Shown here piece after piece: positions 55,584 through 64,000 of a stretch of DNA of 64,000 nt; within the stretch, counting starts at the first letter, position 1, and each line of letters starts with the position of its first letter. The position numbers and the translations under genes are program-made. Source of the stretch: Winogradskyella sp. KYW1333 (GTDB taxonomy: Bacteria > Bacteroidota > Bacteroidia > Flavobacteriales > Flavobacteriaceae); assembly GCF_003335675.1 (NCBI RefSeq), contig NZ_QPHL01000012.1, positions 124,001 to 188,000 on the forward strand. Direction: 5' to 3'. Below the pieces are notes generated by a model, which was not told the origin of the DNA, did not search any database, and was given only the letters and a program-made list of their open reading frames with translations.

Positions 55584-56603
55584 TTACAATGCTGATTTAA
55601 ACTGCTCGAGAAAACGAATATCGTTCTCGCTTAACAGACGAATATCACTAATTTGATGAAGCAATAAAGCAATACGGTCTATTCCCATCCCAAATGCAAA
55701 ACCAGAATATTCCTTAGAGTCTATACCGCAGTTTTCCAATACATTTGGATCTACCATACCACATCCCATTATTTCTAACCAACCTGTTCCCTTGGTCATT
55801 TTATAATCGGTCTCTGTTTCGAGTCCCCAATAAACATCAACCTCAGCACTCGGTTCAGTAAATGGGAAATATGAAGGACGCAATCTAATTTTTGACTTAC
55901 CAAACATTTCGGTTGTGAAATATTGAAGTGTTTGTTTTAAGTCTGCAAAACTAACATCTTTATCAATGTATAATCCTTCTACCTGATGGAAAAAACAGTG
56001 CGAACGCGCCGATATAGCTTCATTTCTGTAAACTCTTCCTGGAGAAATTGTACGAATTGGAGGTTTGTTATTTTCCATATATCGCACCTGAACAGAACTT
56101 GTATGTGTACGTAATAAAATATCCGGATCAGTCTGAATAAAAAACGTATCCTGCATATCTCTGGCCGGATGATATTCAGGTAAATTAAGCGCTGTAAAAT
56201 TATGCCAATCGTCTTCAATTTCAGGACCTTCACTTACATTGAATCCTATGCGTGAGAATATATCTATAATCTGATTTTTAACAATTGAAATTGGATGGCG
56301 AGCACCTAAAGCTATAGGGTCACCAGGACGTGATAAATCACCATAAATACCTTTATCTTCATCTTGTTGTTCTAAAGCATCATTTAAAGCATTTACCTTA
56401 TCTTCAGCCGTTTTCTTTAACTGATTTATAGTTTGGCCAAATTCCTTCTTTTGCTCGTTTGCTACGTTTTTAAACTCAGCAAAATATTGTTTTAAAAGAC
56501 CTTTAGAACCAAGGAATTTAATTCTAAACGCTTCAACTTCATCTTTTGACTGAGCAGAAAATGCTTCAGCTTCTGCAATGAGTTCTTTTAACTTATCTAT
56601 CAT
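55584..56603 (-). CDS. pheS: Phenylalanine-tRNA ligase alpha subunit
   Basis: The 339-residue protein has an N-terminal coiled coil (about 1-90) that contacts tRNA, then a class II catalytic domain. Motif 2 is seen as TISPGRVYRNEAISARS near residue 186, and motif 3 as FGMGIDRIALLLHQISDIR near 308. It works as an alpha2-beta2 complex with PheT, which is not in the window. A TAnnTTTG element lies 21 bases upstream of the ATG. Confidence 0.96.
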   Translation of the reverse strand: MIDKLKELIAEAEAFSAQSKDEVEAFRIKFLGSKGLLKQYFAEFKNVANEQKKEFGQTINQLKKTAEDKVNALNDALEQQDEDKGIYGDLSRPGDPIALGARHPISIVKNQIIDIFSRIGFNVSEGPEIEDDWHNFTALNLPEYHPARDMQDTFFIQTDPDILLRTHTSSVQVRYMENNKPPIRTISPGRVYRNEAISARSHCFFHQVEGLYIDKDVSFADLKQTLQYFTTEMFGKSKIRLRPSYFPFTEPSAEVDVYWGLETETDYKMTKGTGWLEIMGCGMVDPNVLENCGIDSKEYSGFAFGMGIDRIALLLHQISDIRLLSENDIRFLEQFKSAL

Positions 56604-56623
56604 TCTGTCTTAATTTCAGACCG

Positions 56624-56631
56624 CAAATTTA
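56624..56631 (-). promoter_or_regulatory. Candidate -7 element for pheS
   Basis: The minus strand reads TAAATTTG followed by CGG, matching TAnnTTTG. It lies 21 bases before the pheS ATG; the next TTG is 27 bases further, slightly too far. Confidence 0.4.
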
Positions 56632-56638
56632 AAAATTA

Positions 56639-56995
56639 TTAGTCGATATACTCTGTTTCAACAAAATAGTTCACAATAGCCTCCTTCATAAGTATACTTT
56701 GTTCACCTGCTTTGAGATGAGGTAATTGTTCTTTAACCTTATAGTGTGGCCAGCCATCATCGTCAACAAAATCAAACTCATAAAAACCATATGGTGTCAA
56801 AAGTTTGCAAATTGCAATATGCATCAAGTCTAGCTTGTGGTCTTTTTTATATACACGATGAAGTTGACCAAGTTCTTGAACACCTATTAAATATATAATT
56901 GCATCTAAGTCTAAAGTATCACCATCAGCAAATTGTTTTGATAGTTTTTCTACCAATATATCCCAGCGTTCCTTTAATTGTTCGTCTCGTGCCAT
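56639..56995 (-). CDS. Conserved hypothetical protein upstream of pheS
   Basis: The 118-residue soluble protein is mainly helical at its N-terminus (KERWDILVEKLSKQFADG) with an aromatic, acidic middle segment (YGFYEFDFVDDDGWPHYK in one run). No signal peptide or membrane segment is visible. No family is recognised. It lies 36 bases upstream of pheS on the same strand. The function is unknown. Confidence 0.7.
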   Translation of the reverse strand: MARDEQLKERWDILVEKLSKQFADGDTLDLDAIIYLIGVQELGQLHRVYKKDHKLDLMHIAICKLLTPYGFYEFDFVDDDGWPHYKVKEQLPHLKAGEQSILMKEAIVNYFVETEYID

Positions 56996-57040
56996 AATTT
57001 ATCCACCATCTCTCTCGTTATAAAATTAGTAAAGTTAATT

Positions 57041-57048
57041 TATATTTG
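57041..57048 (+). promoter_or_regulatory. Candidate -7 element for cvpA
   Basis: TATATTTG followed by CT lies 18 bases before the cvpA ATG and matches TAnnTTTG. No TTG is found at -33. Confidence 0.4.
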
Positions 57049-57065
57049 CTTAAACAGCTATAATT

Positions 57066-57584
57066 ATGAATATCATTGATATTGTTTTAGGAGCCTTATT
57101 ACTATTTGGGCTCATTCGTGGTGCCATGAAAGGTCTATTTGTTGAAATAGCTTCTTTATTAGCTTTAGTTTTAGGTGTATATGGAGCCATTCACTTTAGT
57201 GGATTTGCCACTGAAATCCTAGAATCTAAACTAAATTGGAGTGAAAAAACTATTAATATTGTAGCTTTCGCCATAACTTTTGTAATTATTGTTCTGGCAA
57301 TTAGTTTGGCTGGAAAAGCATTAACAAAGTTAGCTGACTTTGCTGCTTTGGGTATTTTAAATAAGCTTTTAGGTGGTATTTTTGGTGTGCTCAAAATTGG
57401 TTTAATTTTAAGCGTACTATTAATAGTATTTAATAAACTGAATAAAACTCTTTCTTTTATGGGACAAGATGATTTGGAAGAAAGTGTTCTTTATGAACCT
57501 GTAAAATCTTTAGCACCAATGATTTTTCCAAATATTATAAAAAGTGAAATAGAAGAGGAAAACACTTCCGAAAATAAAGCATAA
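57066..57584 (+). CDS. CvpA family membrane protein
   Basis: The 172-residue protein has four hydrophobic segments in the first 125 residues and the CvpA pattern: DIVLGALLLFGLIRGAMKG at the start and AKALTKLADF-like helix near 85 (here GKALTKLADFAALGILNK). E. coli CvpA is linked to colicin V production and envelope stress; the exact role is unresolved. The C-terminal 30 residues are acidic and soluble. It stands alone with a terminator. Confidence 0.87.
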   Translation: MNIIDIVLGALLLFGLIRGAMKGLFVEIASLLALVLGVYGAIHFSGFATEILESKLNWSEKTINIVAFAITFVIIVLAISLAGKALTKLADFAALGILNKLLGGIFGVLKIGLILSVLLIVFNKLNKTLSFMGQDDLEESVLYEPVKSLAPMIFPNIIKSEIEEENTSENKA

Positions 57585-57615
57585 AAAAAGCCATTCTTAA
57601 AAGAATGGCTTTTAA
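57585..57615. terminator. Bidirectional terminator between cvpA and carbonic anhydrase
   Basis: A stem AAAAGCCATTCTT/AAGAATGGCTTTT (57586-57598 with 57601-57613) starts right after the cvpA stop. A and T runs on both sides let it serve the convergent carbonic anhydrase gene, which ends at 57635. Confidence 0.75.
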
Positions 57616-57634
57616 CTTATTTATAAACTGTAAT

Positions 57635-58264
57635 TTAAAACATTTCTACTTTTCCTGTATGTAAACTGTACACGCCTCCAACAATAGCTATTTCACCATT
57701 GTCTTCCATTTCTTTTAGTATTGGGCTCTTAATACGAATGCGATCAATAGTTAATTTTACATTGTTTTCTACTGTTTTTGCAACAAATATTTTGTTAGAA
57801 GAATTTGCCTCACCTTCTACTTCTTCAGCAGACTGATGAACTGCAGGTAAAATATTACTCAATAAGTGTGTTATATTACCAAGTTCCACTCCATCACATG
57901 CTGCCTTTACAGCACCACAAGATTCATGACCTAACACCAGTACTAATTTACTTCCAGCAACTTTACAAGAATACTCTAAACTTCCTAAAATATCTGAATT
58001 TTCAAAATTTCCAGCTACTCTAGCTACAAATATGTCTCCAATAGCCTGATCAAAAACTGTTTCAACTGGTACTCTAGAGTCTATGCAAGATAATACTACT
58101 GCTTTAGGATATTGTCCGTTGATAGTTTGGCTTACCAAAGCTCCATTGTCTGCTCCTTCTGGGCTTCCATCAACAAAACGGTTATTACCGTCTAATAAAT
58201 CTTGTAAAACAGACTCGGGAGTCATTTTACTCTGTAAATCTTTTGTTATAGCTGTATTTTTCAT
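57635..58264 (-). CDS. Beta-class carbonic anhydrase
   Basis: The 209-residue protein has the zinc ligands of the beta class: Cys and Asp in CIDSRVP near residue 60, and His and Cys in GHESCGAVKAA near 111-114. It interconverts carbon dioxide and bicarbonate. No signal peptide is seen, so it is cytosolic. It lies 25 bases downstream of a SulP anion transporter gene, and the two would form an uptake and conversion pair for bicarbonate. Confidence 0.94.
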   Translation of the reverse strand: MKNTAITKDLQSKMTPESVLQDLLDGNNRFVDGSPEGADNGALVSQTINGQYPKAVVLSCIDSRVPVETVFDQAIGDIFVARVAGNFENSDILGSLEYSCKVAGSKLVLVLGHESCGAVKAACDGVELGNITHLLSNILPAVHQSAEEVEGEANSSNKIFVAKTVENNVKLTIDRIRIKSPILKEMEDNGEIAIVGGVYSLHTGKVEMF

Positions 58265-58289
58265 ATAATGTTAACTTTATTTTAATTGA

Positions 58290-59900
58290 CTATTTTTTCG
58301 CTAGATTAAAAAATTCTATAAAACTATCAGGATTTTCAATTTTTCCTCTCTCGGAAAATACCTTTATATTAATACACCTTTCTTTTGCTTTGACTGCAAA
58401 ATCCTCCAGGATTTCAATAATGTCATTATCAAGATATTTTGTTTTACTAACATCTAACTCTAAAATAGAGTTTTCTGGAAGATTATCTAATTCTTTTAAA
58501 ATTGCAGCTTTATTAAAGAAGGTTACCTCTTCGGCAAGTGTCATTTTAATAATTCCATCAGCTATGTTTTCACCTTCTTTATGCAAAAAGTGTGAGTTTT
58601 GAAAGCTTTTAAGTAAGATAACAAAAATACCAAATACAAGCCCTAGTCCAACTCCCAATAATAAATCACCTGTAATGGCCATTGGTAAAACAGTAGCCAT
58701 AAATGGTAGCCATTGCTTCCACCCTAAACTAAACATTGTTTTAAATGTTGATGGTTTTGCTAATTTAAATCCAACCACAAATAAAATAGCCGCAAGCACC
58801 GATAATGGAATTTTATTCAATAATGTTGGAATTAAAATAACTGATATTAAGAGAAAGAAGCCATGAATGATAGCACTTGCCTTTGTACGACCACCAGATT
58901 GAATATTTGCTGAACTTCTCACAATTACCTGGGTTATAGGAAGCCCACCAATTAATCCTGAAATTATATTACCTGTTCCTTGGGCGATTAATTCTCTATT
59001 GGTAGGTGTTACATTTTTATTCGGGTCTAATTTATCTGTAGCTTCAACACACAATAAGGTTTCTAAACTTGCAACAATTGCTATTGTAAATGCTATTACC
59101 CAAACATCTTTATCTCCAATAGCTGAAAAATTTGGAAAGCTAAACTGGCCTTTAAAATTGTCAAAACTATCAGGGACTGGAACAGATACCAATTGGCTCT
59201 CTATTAGACCTAAAGTATCACCTTTTGTTATAATGTAGAAGAATATACCTATGATGACCGCAATTAATGGTCCTTGAATTAATTGGAATATTTTAGCTTT
59301 TTTAGAAAGTATATTAGCCCATAATAGTAAAATCCCAAGTCCTATCACACCAATAGTTGTTGCGCCCATACTAATGTTACCACTGAGCAGCGCATTAAGG
59401 CTGTTTAAAAGATCGGACACTAGTTTAAATCCTTCCCACTTTACATCTAGAAATGAAAAGTTACCAGTTGGATTGTTCCCCATTCCGAAAAAATAAGGTA
59501 TTTGTTTTAAAATAATGATGATTCCTATACCAGTCAACATTCCTTTAATTACTGATGAAGGGAAAAAGTATGCGATTATACCTGCCTTAGCAAATCCTAA
59601 AAGGATTTGAATTATTCCGCCCAACACAACAGCTACTAAAAATTTTTCAAATCCACCGTTATCTAAACCACCTAATGTAATAATGGCAGTTGCAACAATG
59701 GCAGCTAGTCCCGCTGCTGGTCCACTGACACCTATAGTAGATCCACTAATACTAGCTACGACAATTCCACCTATAATACCAGCAATTAAACCAGAAAATA
59801 ATGGTGCGCCACTAGCTAATGCAATACCTAAACAAAGAGGTAAAGCGACAAAGAATACGACAATACTCGCCGGTATGTCATTTTTTAAAGTTTTAAACAT
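58290..59900 (-). CDS. SulP family inorganic anion transporter (probable bicarbonate transporter)
   Basis: The 536-residue protein has a SulP membrane domain (about 5-400; starts with DIPASIVVFFVALPLCLG and includes GVSGPAAGLAAIV) and a short C-terminal STAS-like domain (about 440-530; ILELDVSKTKYLDND). SulP proteins carry sulfate, bicarbonate or dicarboxylates. The carbonic anhydrase gene right after it argues for bicarbonate, as with BicA-like pairs. The transport direction and substrate are inferred. Confidence 0.9.
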   Translation of the reverse strand: MFKTLKNDIPASIVVFFVALPLCLGIALASGAPLFSGLIAGIIGGIVVASISGSTIGVSGPAAGLAAIVATAIITLGGLDNGGFEKFLVAVVLGGIIQILLGFAKAGIIAYFFPSSVIKGMLTGIGIIIILKQIPYFFGMGNNPTGNFSFLDVKWEGFKLVSDLLNSLNALLSGNISMGATTIGVIGLGILLLWANILSKKAKIFQLIQGPLIAVIIGIFFYIITKGDTLGLIESQLVSVPVPDSFDNFKGQFSFPNFSAIGDKDVWVIAFTIAIVASLETLLCVEATDKLDPNKNVTPTNRELIAQGTGNIISGLIGGLPITQVIVRSSANIQSGGRTKASAIIHGFFLLISVILIPTLLNKIPLSVLAAILFVVGFKLAKPSTFKTMFSLGWKQWLPFMATVLPMAITGDLLLGVGLGLVFGIFVILLKSFQNSHFLHKEGENIADGIIKMTLAEEVTFFNKAAILKELDNLPENSILELDVSKTKYLDNDIIEILEDFAVKAKERCINIKVFSERGKIENPDSFIEFFNLAKK

Positions 59901-59980
59901 ATTAAAATACGTTTTATAACTGTTTTCTGTTTAAAACAGTTATGAGATTATTGATAAATAAATAAAGTTGAGACTAAGAT

Positions 59981-60271
59981 TTAATTGATTATTTCGGGAG
60001 GTGGTGAAATAATATTAATGAGGGGTTTACTATATAAACCATGTGTAAAGTCAATTCTGTCTTTTTCTAAAAGAGAATAATCCGTTTGTTCCATATTAGT
60101 AGACATAGTTTCGATAAGAATTTTAAAGTTTTCACTTTCCTCTTCTTCACCGAGACCATCAAACATGGAAATGTCAACAGAATTATCTATTGAAGTAATA
60201 ATTGTCGGTGCACTAATTATCGAAAGAAATAAAACAACGATAAATAGAGCTGTTAGTTTTTTGAAAATCAT
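59981..60271 (-). CDS. Small exported protein
   Basis: The protein of 96 residues has a hydrophobic N-terminal signal or anchor (about 4-24) and then an acidic, helical stretch (LGEEEESENFKILIE) and a proline-rich end (SPPPEIIN). I chose the ATG at 60269-60271 (MIFKKLTALF) because a TAnnTTTG element lies eight bases upstream of it, inside the codons of the next possible start. It is between the SulP gene and batE, on the same strand. No family is recognised. Confidence 0.55.
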   Translation of the reverse strand: MIFKKLTALFIVVLFLSIISAPTIITSIDNSVDISMFDGLGEEEESENFKILIETMSTNMEQTDYSLLEKDRIDFTHGLYSKPLINIISPPPEIIN

Positions 60272-60278
60272 AAGTTCA

Positions 60279-60286
60279 CAAAGATA
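60279..60286 (-). promoter_or_regulatory. Candidate -7 element for the small exported protein
   Basis: The minus strand reads TATCTTTG, matching TAnnTTTG, eight bases upstream of the chosen ATG, so the leader would be only a few bases long. No -33 TTG at standard spacing. Confidence 0.35.
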
Positions 60287-60318
60287 ATACTTCACAAATA
60301 TTGATTTGTTAAATAAAA

Positions 60319-61074
60319 TTAAAAATTACTTAATAACTTTATATCCTCAGATGGTATCCAACCAATTGAGTTATCAGACAGTTGAATTTTTTTCCAATCT
60401 TCATATGTGTCTAAGACTTGGATTTTAGTTCCTTCATGAAGTCTAAAAACTTCTTCACTCATTTTATTTGGATCTGCTTTTACCCTAGATTCTTGAGCAA
60501 AAACTATAGCAGGATTGTCCTTATTATCTAATTGTACTCTCTGAAACGCCATGGCAACCGACAAACACGCCACAAATAAACTTGCAACACTTATAATAAA
60601 CGCCAATCGTTTTCTTGAAGTCGCTTGGGCAAAATGATATAGCAAGAATAGTAACACAAACACAAATACGCCTATTACAGCAATTATGGCCCAAGTGTCT
60701 GCACTTAATGTGGTAACAAAATTCTTCAATATTTTGGCAAAACCAACATCTGGAACCGTATCAATTGCGTCTACAGTCATATTCCTTGCAAAAGCCAAGT
60801 TATTCTTTATTTCTTCATCATTTGGACTAAGCAATAGGGCTTTCTCATAATAATAAACACTTGATGCAATGTTATTGAGCTTATAATTTGCGTTGGCAAT
60901 ATTAAAATAAAGCTCTGAAGAATGAACTTCTGATTCTAGTATGCTTTCATACTTTTCTATAGACTCAACATATTTACCATCATTATAAAGTTCATTAGCC
61001 TTCTCAAACAGCTGATTTTTTTGGCTGAAACCAAAAAATGAAAAACAAAATATTAATAGTGCAATTGCTCTCAT
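60319..61074 (-). CDS. batE: BatE protein (TPR and SH3-like domains)
   Basis: The 251-residue protein has a signal peptide (1-17), TPR repeats (about 20-95; KANELYNDGKYVESIEKYE), two membrane helices (about 130-150 and 158-178) and a C-terminal SH3-like domain (about 190-250; LHEGTKIQVLDTYEDWKKIQ). This is the BatE layout. It is the last bat gene, starting one base after batD ends. The Bat proteins are linked to aerotolerance in Bacteroides; the precise role is not settled. Confidence 0.9.
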   Translation of the reverse strand: MRAIALLIFCFSFFGFSQKNQLFEKANELYNDGKYVESIEKYESILESEVHSSELYFNIANANYKLNNIASSVYYYEKALLLSPNDEEIKNNLAFARNMTVDAIDTVPDVGFAKILKNFVTTLSADTWAIIAVIGVFVFVLLFLLYHFAQATSRKRLAFIISVASLFVACLSVAMAFQRVQLDNKDNPAIVFAQESRVKADPNKMSEEVFRLHEGTKIQVLDTYEDWKKIQLSDNSIGWIPSEDIKLLSNF

Positions 61075-61075
61075 C

Positions 61076-62848
61076 CTATCTTATTTGTTTGTCTATAGTT
61101 GATATTGTTTTAGCGGATCTATTATAATCACTTTGCATTGTGTCTTGAGTGATAGGTGTATATCTGGCCAACTCACAATTTTCTAATATTGAAATAAATT
61201 CCGAAATATTGGTTGAATCAATATTTCGCTGAGATAAAAGAGATTCTATTTTCTCTTTATTAAAATCACTCGTCTCAATATTCAATTTTGCTTTCAAGTA
61301 ATTATGCAGTGCTTTCTCTAGTGCCACATAAAAGGCCTCTTTGTTATTCAGTGCTTTTTTAGACTCACCTAAATATTTTCTAGATAATTTATCTGCTTTT
61401 CTTATTCTATTACCGTGAATATCAGCATCACGTTTATCCTTATTCCTTCTAATAAAAATTACAATTGGTATGGCAAAAAACGGTGTGAGTAACAAGGACC
61501 AAAAGGCTGTAGATTGAAAAAATGGTGTATGTGTTTTACCAACCCAATTAGGCTTTGTTTTTATAAAGGCAAACGTATTTGAATTTGGACTAACAGGTTG
61601 TTTTGTTACCATAGTTTCAGAACTTTCAGTATTACTAATTGATGCAGTAGGTCCCTCTAATACATCTACAACCAATTCATCAGAATTAACCCTTTTATAG
61701 CTTTCCGTTTGTAAATCAAAATAGGAAAATGATATTGTAGGTATAGGATATTTGCCTTTATATTGCGGAACGATAGTATAGGTGTCTGAAATTGTTCCTT
61801 GCATTCCACTTAATCTGGTTCGTACACTCTCTTTATGCTCAGGCTCATATACCTCTAATGAGCTTGGAACAGAAAGTTTTGGTAACTCAAATAACTTTAA
61901 GTTTCCTTTACCTGAAACCTCAATTTTAGCCTGCAAAGATTCAGTCGCATTAAGTTGACTTTTAGTTGTGGTTACTTTAAAATTAAAATCCCCAACTGCT
62001 CCTTTAAAATCAGCAGGCTTACCTACTTCTGGCAAAGGTTTAACATTAACTGTTCTACTACCCGCAGTAACTGTCTTAGGCACCTTTGTCATTATTGGCC
62101 TACCAAAAATATCAGCTCGCCCTGTAGGTACTTCTACTGTTATATCTAAAACAAGTGGTTCTAATTTTAATTTACCTGTTTTCTGAGGATAAAGTACTGT
62201 TTTGCGTAATACGACAAATCTATAATCCTCACCCTTATATAGCCCTTTTTGAATATTTAAGCCTTTTATTTCAATATTCTGACTCCAAAAATCATTATAT
62301 CTTGGATTGTCTTTTTCTCTCCAATTACTAACGCCTGTTTCTGGTGAAACATATAATTTATAAACTACTGTTATGGCTTCATTTAGGTAAGGATCTGTTT
62401 TTGAAACTTCCGCTACTAAGTGAATGTTTTGCGCAGCAATGTCAGAAGCACCTGAATTTCCATTAGGAGCATCAACTGCAGCAGTTACATTAATTGTTAT
62501 GGGAAATGTTTTATAGATTTCTCCTTCAATTTCAATTGTAGCTTGTTTTATAGTAAACTTACCTCGCTTTTTAGGTGCCAAAAAATAACTATATGTTTTG
62601 GTATAAGAACGTTTCCCATTTAACCAAGAATTACTCACTGAGGTATTTGGCCCACCAACTACATCAAAATCATTGAAACTAGGTGGGACAAAATTGTCTC
62701 CATCTTTATTCATTTCAAAATCAATCCTAAGACGTTCGTTTACACCAAGTTTCTTCTTACTAACCTTAGCCTCAAACTTAACTTGAGCTGAGACTAATCC
62801 AGTGAGAAGGCAAATAAATAATATGGATATGTAATGTTTAACTTTCAT
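61076..62848 (-). CDS. batD: BatD family protein (oxygen tolerance)
   Basis: The 590-residue protein has a signal peptide (1-21) and a periplasmic series of Ig-like beta domains: VNERLRIDFEMNKDGDNFVPP near residue 36 (split by motif), GPNTSVSNSWLNGKRSYTKTY near 67, and FNFKVTTTKSQLNATE near 290. A membrane helix lies near 443-463, followed by a cytoplasmic tail of about 125 residues. This is the BatD layout. It lies between batC and batE, with 21-base and one-base gaps, so one transcript is likely. Confidence 0.92.
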   Translation of the reverse strand: MKVKHYISILFICLLTGLVSAQVKFEAKVSKKKLGVNERLRIDFEMNKDGDNFVPPSFNDFDVVGGPNTSVSNSWLNGKRSYTKTYSYFLAPKKRGKFTIKQATIEIEGEIYKTFPITINVTAAVDAPNGNSGASDIAAQNIHLVAEVSKTDPYLNEAITVVYKLYVSPETGVSNWREKDNPRYNDFWSQNIEIKGLNIQKGLYKGEDYRFVVLRKTVLYPQKTGKLKLEPLVLDITVEVPTGRADIFGRPIMTKVPKTVTAGSRTVNVKPLPEVGKPADFKGAVGDFNFKVTTTKSQLNATESLQAKIEVSGKGNLKLFELPKLSVPSSLEVYEPEHKESVRTRLSGMQGTISDTYTIVPQYKGKYPIPTISFSYFDLQTESYKRVNSDELVVDVLEGPTASISNTESSETMVTKQPVSPNSNTFAFIKTKPNWVGKTHTPFFQSTAFWSLLLTPFFAIPIVIFIRRNKDKRDADIHGNRIRKADKLSRKYLGESKKALNNKEAFYVALEKALHNYLKAKLNIETSDFNKEKIESLLSQRNIDSTNISEFISILENCELARYTPITQDTMQSDYNRSAKTISTIDKQIR

Positions 62849-62869
62849 AAAGCTTTAAACTCGCTTCTT

Positions 62870-63694
62870 TTACCAGTCTTTTTCGGTTTTTACTTTTGCT
62901 CCTTTTTGCTTTTCTGCATTTATTTTTTGTTGTACTTTTTGCTCTTGGTTTTGCATCGCCTCTAAAATATTTTTTATCTGCTGAGGTGACATTTGTCCAG
63001 GCTTTGGTTTTGGTTTTTGGTTTTTGTCCTTATCATCTTTTCCATCATCTTGCTTATCATCTTTCGGTTTTCCGTTTTCATCTTCTTCTTTATCACCATC
63101 CTTTTTATCCTTATCGCCTTCGTCCTTATTGTCTTGATTTTCTTTATTCTCGTCTTGCTTCTTTTCTTCCTCTTCTTTATCCTTTTCTTGTTCCTTATCC
63201 TTATCCTCTTTATTATCTTCTCCGCCACCATCTTTTTGCTGCTCTGCGCATTCCTTGGCTAAAGCGAAGTTATATCTGGTTTCTTCATCTGTAGGATTAT
63301 TACGTAGTGCATTTTTAAAAGCTTCAACAGCATCTTTGCACTGTCCATTTTGCATTAATATATTCCCAATATTATGAAATGCTCTATGTTTTTCGTCTTT
63401 TGTCTTTGCATTATTAGCCGCTTCTTGGCTTCTAAATAATGCTTCATTAAAGCTTCCTTTTTTATAATAAGAATGTGCCAAATTATATGCACCAGCCGCC
63501 TTGTTTGGCGATTCAGATATTGCTTTTCTATACTCCATTTCTGCTTCAACATAATTGTCCTCACCAAGCAACTCGTTTCCTTTGTAAACTAAATTAGTAG
63601 CATTCTTTTCTGCCTCTATTTGCGCTTTTGTCTTTTCCTGACAAAAACCCATAAAGGTTATTAATGATACTATAATTGTTAAACTAAACTTCAT
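62870..63694 (-). CDS. batC: BatC protein (TPR, with long charged linker)
   Basis: The 274-residue protein has a signal peptide (1-18) and TPR repeats (about 30-150; YVEAEMEYRKAISESPNKAAGAYNLAHSYYKKG in pieces). From about 155 to 232 it is almost purely Lys, Glu, Asp and Gln. The end (MSPQQIKNILEAMQNQE) is a conserved helix. The linker gives long open frames on other strands that are not genes. It sits between batB and batD. Confidence 0.88.
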   Translation of the reverse strand: MKFSLTIIVSLITFMGFCQEKTKAQIEAEKNATNLVYKGNELLGEDNYVEAEMEYRKAISESPNKAAGAYNLAHSYYKKGSFNEALFRSQEAANNAKTKDEKHRAFHNIGNILMQNGQCKDAVEAFKNALRNNPTDEETRYNFALAKECAEQQKDGGGEDNKEDKDKEQEKDKEEEEKKQDENKENQDNKDEGDKDKKDGDKEEDENGKPKDDKQDDGKDDKDKNQKPKPKPGQMSPQQIKNILEAMQNQEQKVQQKINAEKQKGAKVKTEKDW

Positions 63695-63754
63695 TTTTAC
63701 TGATTCTTACTTTAAATTTAGCAAACCCTTTTAATTGTGTGCGTTAAAGAATAA

Positions 63755-64000
63755 TTAAAAATTTTCATTGAAAAGATTTAATTTCTTTAACCATTCTGTT
63801 TTCCTTTCTAAAAGGAATATGTCAATAAAAAACAAAAGGATACTAAGACCTAAGAACCATTGAAACTGATCTTTAAAATCTGCAATTTGTTTTGATTCAA
63901 ATTCCTTCTTATCCATTTTGTCCAATAGATCCTTTATAGAATCTACAACTTCCGAAGTATTACTTCCATTAATATATAAACCGTTGGTTTCTTCGGCAAT
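63755..64000 (-). CDS. batB: BatB (von Willebrand A domain protein), C-terminal part, cut by the window
   Basis: This frame runs into the right edge and encodes the last 81 residues of a minus-strand gene. It has the end of a VWA domain (AEETNGLYINGSNTSEVVDSI), a Lys/Asp-rich linker, one membrane helix (WFLGLSILLFFIDIFLLE) and a short basic tail. BatA/BatB have this C-terminal helix. The stop is at 63755-63757. The position just upstream of batC fits BatB. Confidence 0.8.
   Translation of the reverse strand: MAEETNGLYINGSNTSEVVDSIKDLLDKMDKKEFESKQIADFKDQFQWFLGLSILLFFIDIFLLERKTEWLKKLNLFNENF

Noticed and set aside
62974-63294. Several long open frames, including a very hydrophobic plus-strand one and a Lys-rich minus-strand one
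   Set aside because: They are shadows of the low-complexity Lys/Glu/Asp linker of BatC in other frames.
1-64000. CRISPR arrays, insertion sequences, prophage, toxin-antitoxin or restriction systems
   Set aside because: Reading both strands I found no regularly spaced repeats, transposase or integrase genes, or defence-related gene sets.

Overview
The window is AT-rich chromosomal DNA from a member of the Bacteroidetes, almost certainly family Flavobacteriaceae. Evidence seen here: a PorP/SprF-type protein next to a cargo protein with a type B type IX secretion sorting domain, a Bat (aerotolerance) operon, an ornithine-lipid synthase of the fused OlsF type, a methionine synthase split into two genes, a ribonucleotide reductase whose ATP-cone sits on the beta subunit, and repeated TAnnTTTG -7 promoter elements. 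Genus cannot be fixed from the sequence; a marine relative is only an inference.

Layout. 1-6.0 kb: phosphate-type porin and a PiT phosphate transporter with a fused PhoU-like tail, a chromate transporter butted against the 3' stub of an OmpA-family gene, and a LolA-like exported protein. 6.0-9.1 kb: nrdB-nrdA on the minus strand. 9.6-14.4 kb: a DUF3109 cysteine-cluster protein, a MarC / small membrane protein / FAD protein trio, S41 peptidase with dCMP deaminase, and a HupE-like protein. 14.5-20.6 kb: a SAM-I riboswitch followed by a sulfhydrylase, both halves of MetH and MetF, a complete route from activated homoserine to methionine. 20.6-23.0 kb: a gene-poor stretch with two small NTF2-like lipoproteins, ending at tRNA-Leu(CAA). 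23.2-25.7 kb: prs, rplY, pth. 25.7-30.9 kb: PorP/SprF and a 1427-residue secreted metalloprotease. 31.0-41.6 kb: a plus-strand run of housekeeping genes (ribF, serS, rsmA, mgtE) mixed with small conserved genes. 41.7-45.3 kb: olsF, aspartate kinase and an acetyltransferase on the minus strand. 45.4-52.5 kb: fbp, terB, mfd, a DMT transporter and a TlpA-like protein. 52.5-57.6 kb: envelope proteins, gpsA, pheS and cvpA. 57.6-64.0 kb: carbonic anhydrase with a SulP anion transporter, a small exported protein, and batE-batD-batC-batB (batB cut by the window end).

The window is mainly core genome. I found no CRISPR array, insertion sequence, prophage, toxin-antitoxin pair or recognisable defence island, and no clearly new multi-gene system. 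The points most worth a second look are the chrA/OmpA junction, the MarC-linked FAD-only flavoprotein trio, the ATP-cone relocation in the ribonucleotide reductase, the gene-poor stretch beside tRNA-Leu, and a group of genes with non-ATG starts or almost no 5' leader.
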